Source: Oscillospiraceae bacterium
Lineage (GTDB): Bacteria > Bacillota > Clostridia > Oscillospirales > Ruminococcaceae
NCBI GenBank assembly: GCA_018110855.1
Contig: JAGBFZ010000018.1
Location: 1-7,825, forward strand
DNA: 7,825 nt
Direction of reading: 5' to 3'
In this document: piece after piece, positions 6,471 to 7,825 of the stretch
How positions within the stretch are numbered: position 1 is the first letter of the stretch
Layout: every line of letters begins with the position of its first letter
Made by a program: the position numbers and the translations under genes
The notes under the pieces: model-generated
Database searches by the model: none
What the model was told of the DNA's origin: nothing
What the model saw: only the letters and a program-made list of their open reading frames with translations

Positions 6471-6508
6471 AAAGTCCATTTTTCCTAAGCAGAGGATAAT
6501 GGACTTTT
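6471..6508 (+). terminator. Probable terminator after the TauE/SafE gene
   Basis: A perfect 10-bp outer stem, AAAGTCCATT (6471-6480) with AATGGACTTT (6498-6507), encloses a smaller TCCT/AGGA stem (6483-6486 with 6493-6496). The T tract after it is short (TTTT then GG), so termination may be partial and some reading into the VWA gene is possible. It lies 8 nt after the stop codon. Confidence 0.7.
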
Positions 6509-6536
6509 GGCAATATTATCCAATTTAAAATAATAT
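6507..6536 (+). promoter_or_regulatory. Possible promoter of the VWA gene
   Basis: TTGGCA (6507-6512) matches the -35 consensus at five of six positions and is followed after 18 nt by TAATAT (6531-6536), four of six. An alternative pair, TTGATT (6589-6594) and CAAAAT (6612-6617) with a 17-nt spacer, lies nearer the gene but is also weak. Neither is convincing alone; the gene may need an activator. Confidence 0.3.
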
Positions 6537-6592
6537 GTTTTGTAAAGTCATACAAACATTGCCCCAAGGTGAAAAATATCCGATTTATTGAT

Positions 6593-6605
6593 TGTTTACT
6601 AAACA
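6593..6605. promoter_or_regulatory. Palindrome TGTTTA-C-TAAACA upstream of the VWA gene
   Basis: A perfect 6-bp inverted repeat around a single C lies 37 nt before the ATG at 6642. GATT at 6590-6593 and AATC at 6607-6610 extend the symmetry imperfectly, with a two-base offset. The compact, odd-centred, AT-rich form is typical of a dimeric repressor operator rather than an RNA hairpin, since there would be only a one-base loop. The cognate regulator is unknown. Confidence 0.35.
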
Positions 6606-6641
6606 GAATCGCAAAATTCATTACAGAAAGGACAATGCATT

Positions 6642-7825
6642 ATGAAAAAGCTCTCCGCAATACTTGCCGCAGCAATGGCAGTCTCCTGTATAGGAGCATT
6701 TCCCGCAGAAGCACGTTCCTATATTGATACAGATGATCTCCCCACACTTATGTCAAGCGAAGAAAACGACCCCGCTGCTGTAAAATTCAAGAAAGCAAAA
6801 ACAAAGCTCACTGCCGAGGAATCGAATTATTATTACGAGGGCAGATATCTCAGCTGGAAGCCCGTTGACAATGCTCTGCTCTATTACGTCTATGCCAAGC
6901 CCACCGGAAACAGGAAATATGAAAAGATCGGCGCAACATATGATACAAGCTATTATGTGACCATGTCCCGGACCACCTCCTACATGGTAAAAGCGGTAAC
7001 ATATACGGAGGATGACGAGCGTATTTTCAGCGCCGCTTCGAATGAAGTAACCATCAAATATAAAAAGCCCGAGCCTGTCTTATACGAAGATGATGAGATA
7101 TGCTATGAGGAGGATGAATGGGTAGAAGCAGGAGAGGGCATTGAATACGAGGAAGCAGCCTATGACTCTGAACCGGCAGAAGCAGCTCCTGCTCCTTCAA
7201 ATAAGACAGATTCGATTTATCTTCCTGTCGATTATAACACCGAGGAATATTCTCACACCGAGGAAAACGGCTTCAAGAACGCATATTCCGACCCCGTTTC
7301 CACCTTCTCCGCAGATGTTGACACTGCCTCCTTTGCAAATATCCGCAGGCTGATAAACGACAGCGATAAGATACCCGAGGACGCTGTCCGCATAGAGGAA
7401 ATGATAAACTATTTTGATTATGAATATCCTTCACCTGCAGAGGGAGAGGTTTTCTCCGTATACCGGGAGCTTACCGATTGTCCGTGGAACAAGGAGGCAA
7501 AGCTTCTGCATATAGGAGTTATGGCGGCTGAGCCTGAGGAGCAGCCTGCTTCAAACCTTGTATTTCTGGTGGATGTAAGCGGTTCTATGAGAGATGAAGA
7601 TAAGCTGCCATTGGTGAAGAAATCCATACTGAAGCTGGCAAAGAATATGGGAGAAGAGGATAAGATATCCATCGTCACATATTCGGGAGAGGAAAGGGTG
7701 CTGCTTGCGGGAGCAAATGCAGACTGTATCAAGGCATTTACCGATATATCCAACTGCATGGAAGCCTATGGCTGCACCAACGGCGAAAGCGGAATAAACG
7801 CTGCCTATGAGATAGCCGAAAAATA
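6642..7825 (+). CDS. Secreted YfbK-like von Willebrand factor A protein with an FN3-like domain (3' end outside window)
   Basis: An open frame runs from ATG 6642 (AAAGGA at 6627-6632, 9 nt upstream) to the window edge, giving 394 residues and no stop. Residues 1-24 look like a signal peptide (KK, a hydrophobic stretch, then AEA before R25); AVSC at 13-16 is a poor lipobox, so lipid attachment is possible but less likely. Residues about 55-140 resemble a fibronectin type III domain (LSWKPVDNALLYYVY, SYMVKAVTY, SNEVTIKY). A very acidic linker (about 141-190) follows. Residues about 211-265 (DPVSTFSADVDTASF, IRIEEMINYF-like) match the N-terminal region of YfbK-type proteins, and the VWA domain begins near 305. 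Its metal-ion-dependent adhesion site is intact: DVSGS (D311, S313, S315) and T379 in CTNG. It should act at the cell surface by metal-dependent protein binding. Its partner is unknown and the C-terminal part cannot be seen. Confidence 0.85.
   Translation, partial: MKKLSAILAAAMAVSCIGAFPAEARSYIDTDDLPTLMSSEENDPAAVKFKKAKTKLTAEESNYYYEGRYLSWKPVDNALLYYVYAKPTGNRKYEKIGATYDTSYYVTMSRTTSYMVKAVTYTEDDERIFSAASNEVTIKYKKPEPVLYEDDEICYEEDEWVEAGEGIEYEEAAYDSEPAEAAPAPSNKTDSIYLPVDYNTEEYSHTEENGFKNAYSDPVSTFSADVDTASFANIRRLINDSDKIPEDAVRIEEMINYFDYEYPSPAEGEVFSVYRELTDCPWNKEAKLLHIGVMAAEPEEQPASNLVFLVDVSGSMRDEDKLPLVKKSILKLAKNMGEEDKISIVTYSGEERVLLAGANADCIKAFTDISNCMEAYGCTNGESGINAAYEIAEK

Noticed and set aside
7141..7353. Plus-strand ORF rich in T, P and R inside the VWA gene
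   Set aside because: It is an out-of-frame shadow of the acidic linker and YfbK region of the VWA protein, whose frame is open throughout.
1..7825. CRISPR array, insertion sequence, prophage, retron or defence system
   Set aside because: I saw no regularly spaced repeats, no transposase or integrase-like protein, no terminal inverted repeats, no reverse transcriptase and no known defence domains. The content is ordinary chromosomal genes apart from the points listed.

Overview
The window looks like chromosomal DNA from a low-to-medium GC Gram-positive anaerobe of the class Clostridia, most like Ruminococcus and relatives (Oscillospiraceae). This is an inference from several signs: strong AGGAGG-type ribosome binding sites, two apparent TTG starts, sigma-A promoters close to consensus, intrinsic terminators, and the protein families present. 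No marker gene fixes the genus.

Layout. (1) 41-229, minus strand: a tRNA-Leu(GAG) with encoded CCA, a consensus promoter (TTGACA-17-TATAAT) upstream and an intrinsic terminator downstream. (2) 358-4410, plus strand: a promoter (TTGAAA-17-TATAAT) drives a two-gene unit. The first gene is an RlmB/TrmH-type rRNA 2'-O-methyltransferase. The second encodes a 991-residue membrane protein that I read as a catalytically dead relative of P1B-type ATPases with a roughly 425-residue hydrophilic N-terminal extension. A strong hairpin terminator follows. (3) 4479-6508, plus strand: an extended -10 promoter drives a three-gene unit: a J-domain/TPR-like/membrane-anchored co-chaperone whose frame breaks at an A7 run, a small membrane protein with a C-terminal zinc ribbon, and a TauE/SafE-family permease. 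A hairpin closes the unit. (4) 6507-7825, plus strand: a secreted YfbK-like VWA protein with an added FN3-like domain, cut off by the window end.

How the genes fit together. The first half combines translation functions (tRNA, rRNA methylation) with an unexplained membrane pseudoenzyme. The second unit looks like membrane-associated protein quality control (J-domain plus zinc ribbon) beside an anion permease, but that link is only inferred from gene order.

The two points most worth attention are the pseudo-P-type ATPase, which keeps the eight-helix P1B topology but has lost every catalytic signature I can locate, and the A_AAA_AAA heptamer followed directly by UGA inside the J domain. The latter could be programmed -1 frameshifting, AUGA-coupled translation of a split gene, a real frameshift mutation, or a one-base sequence error.
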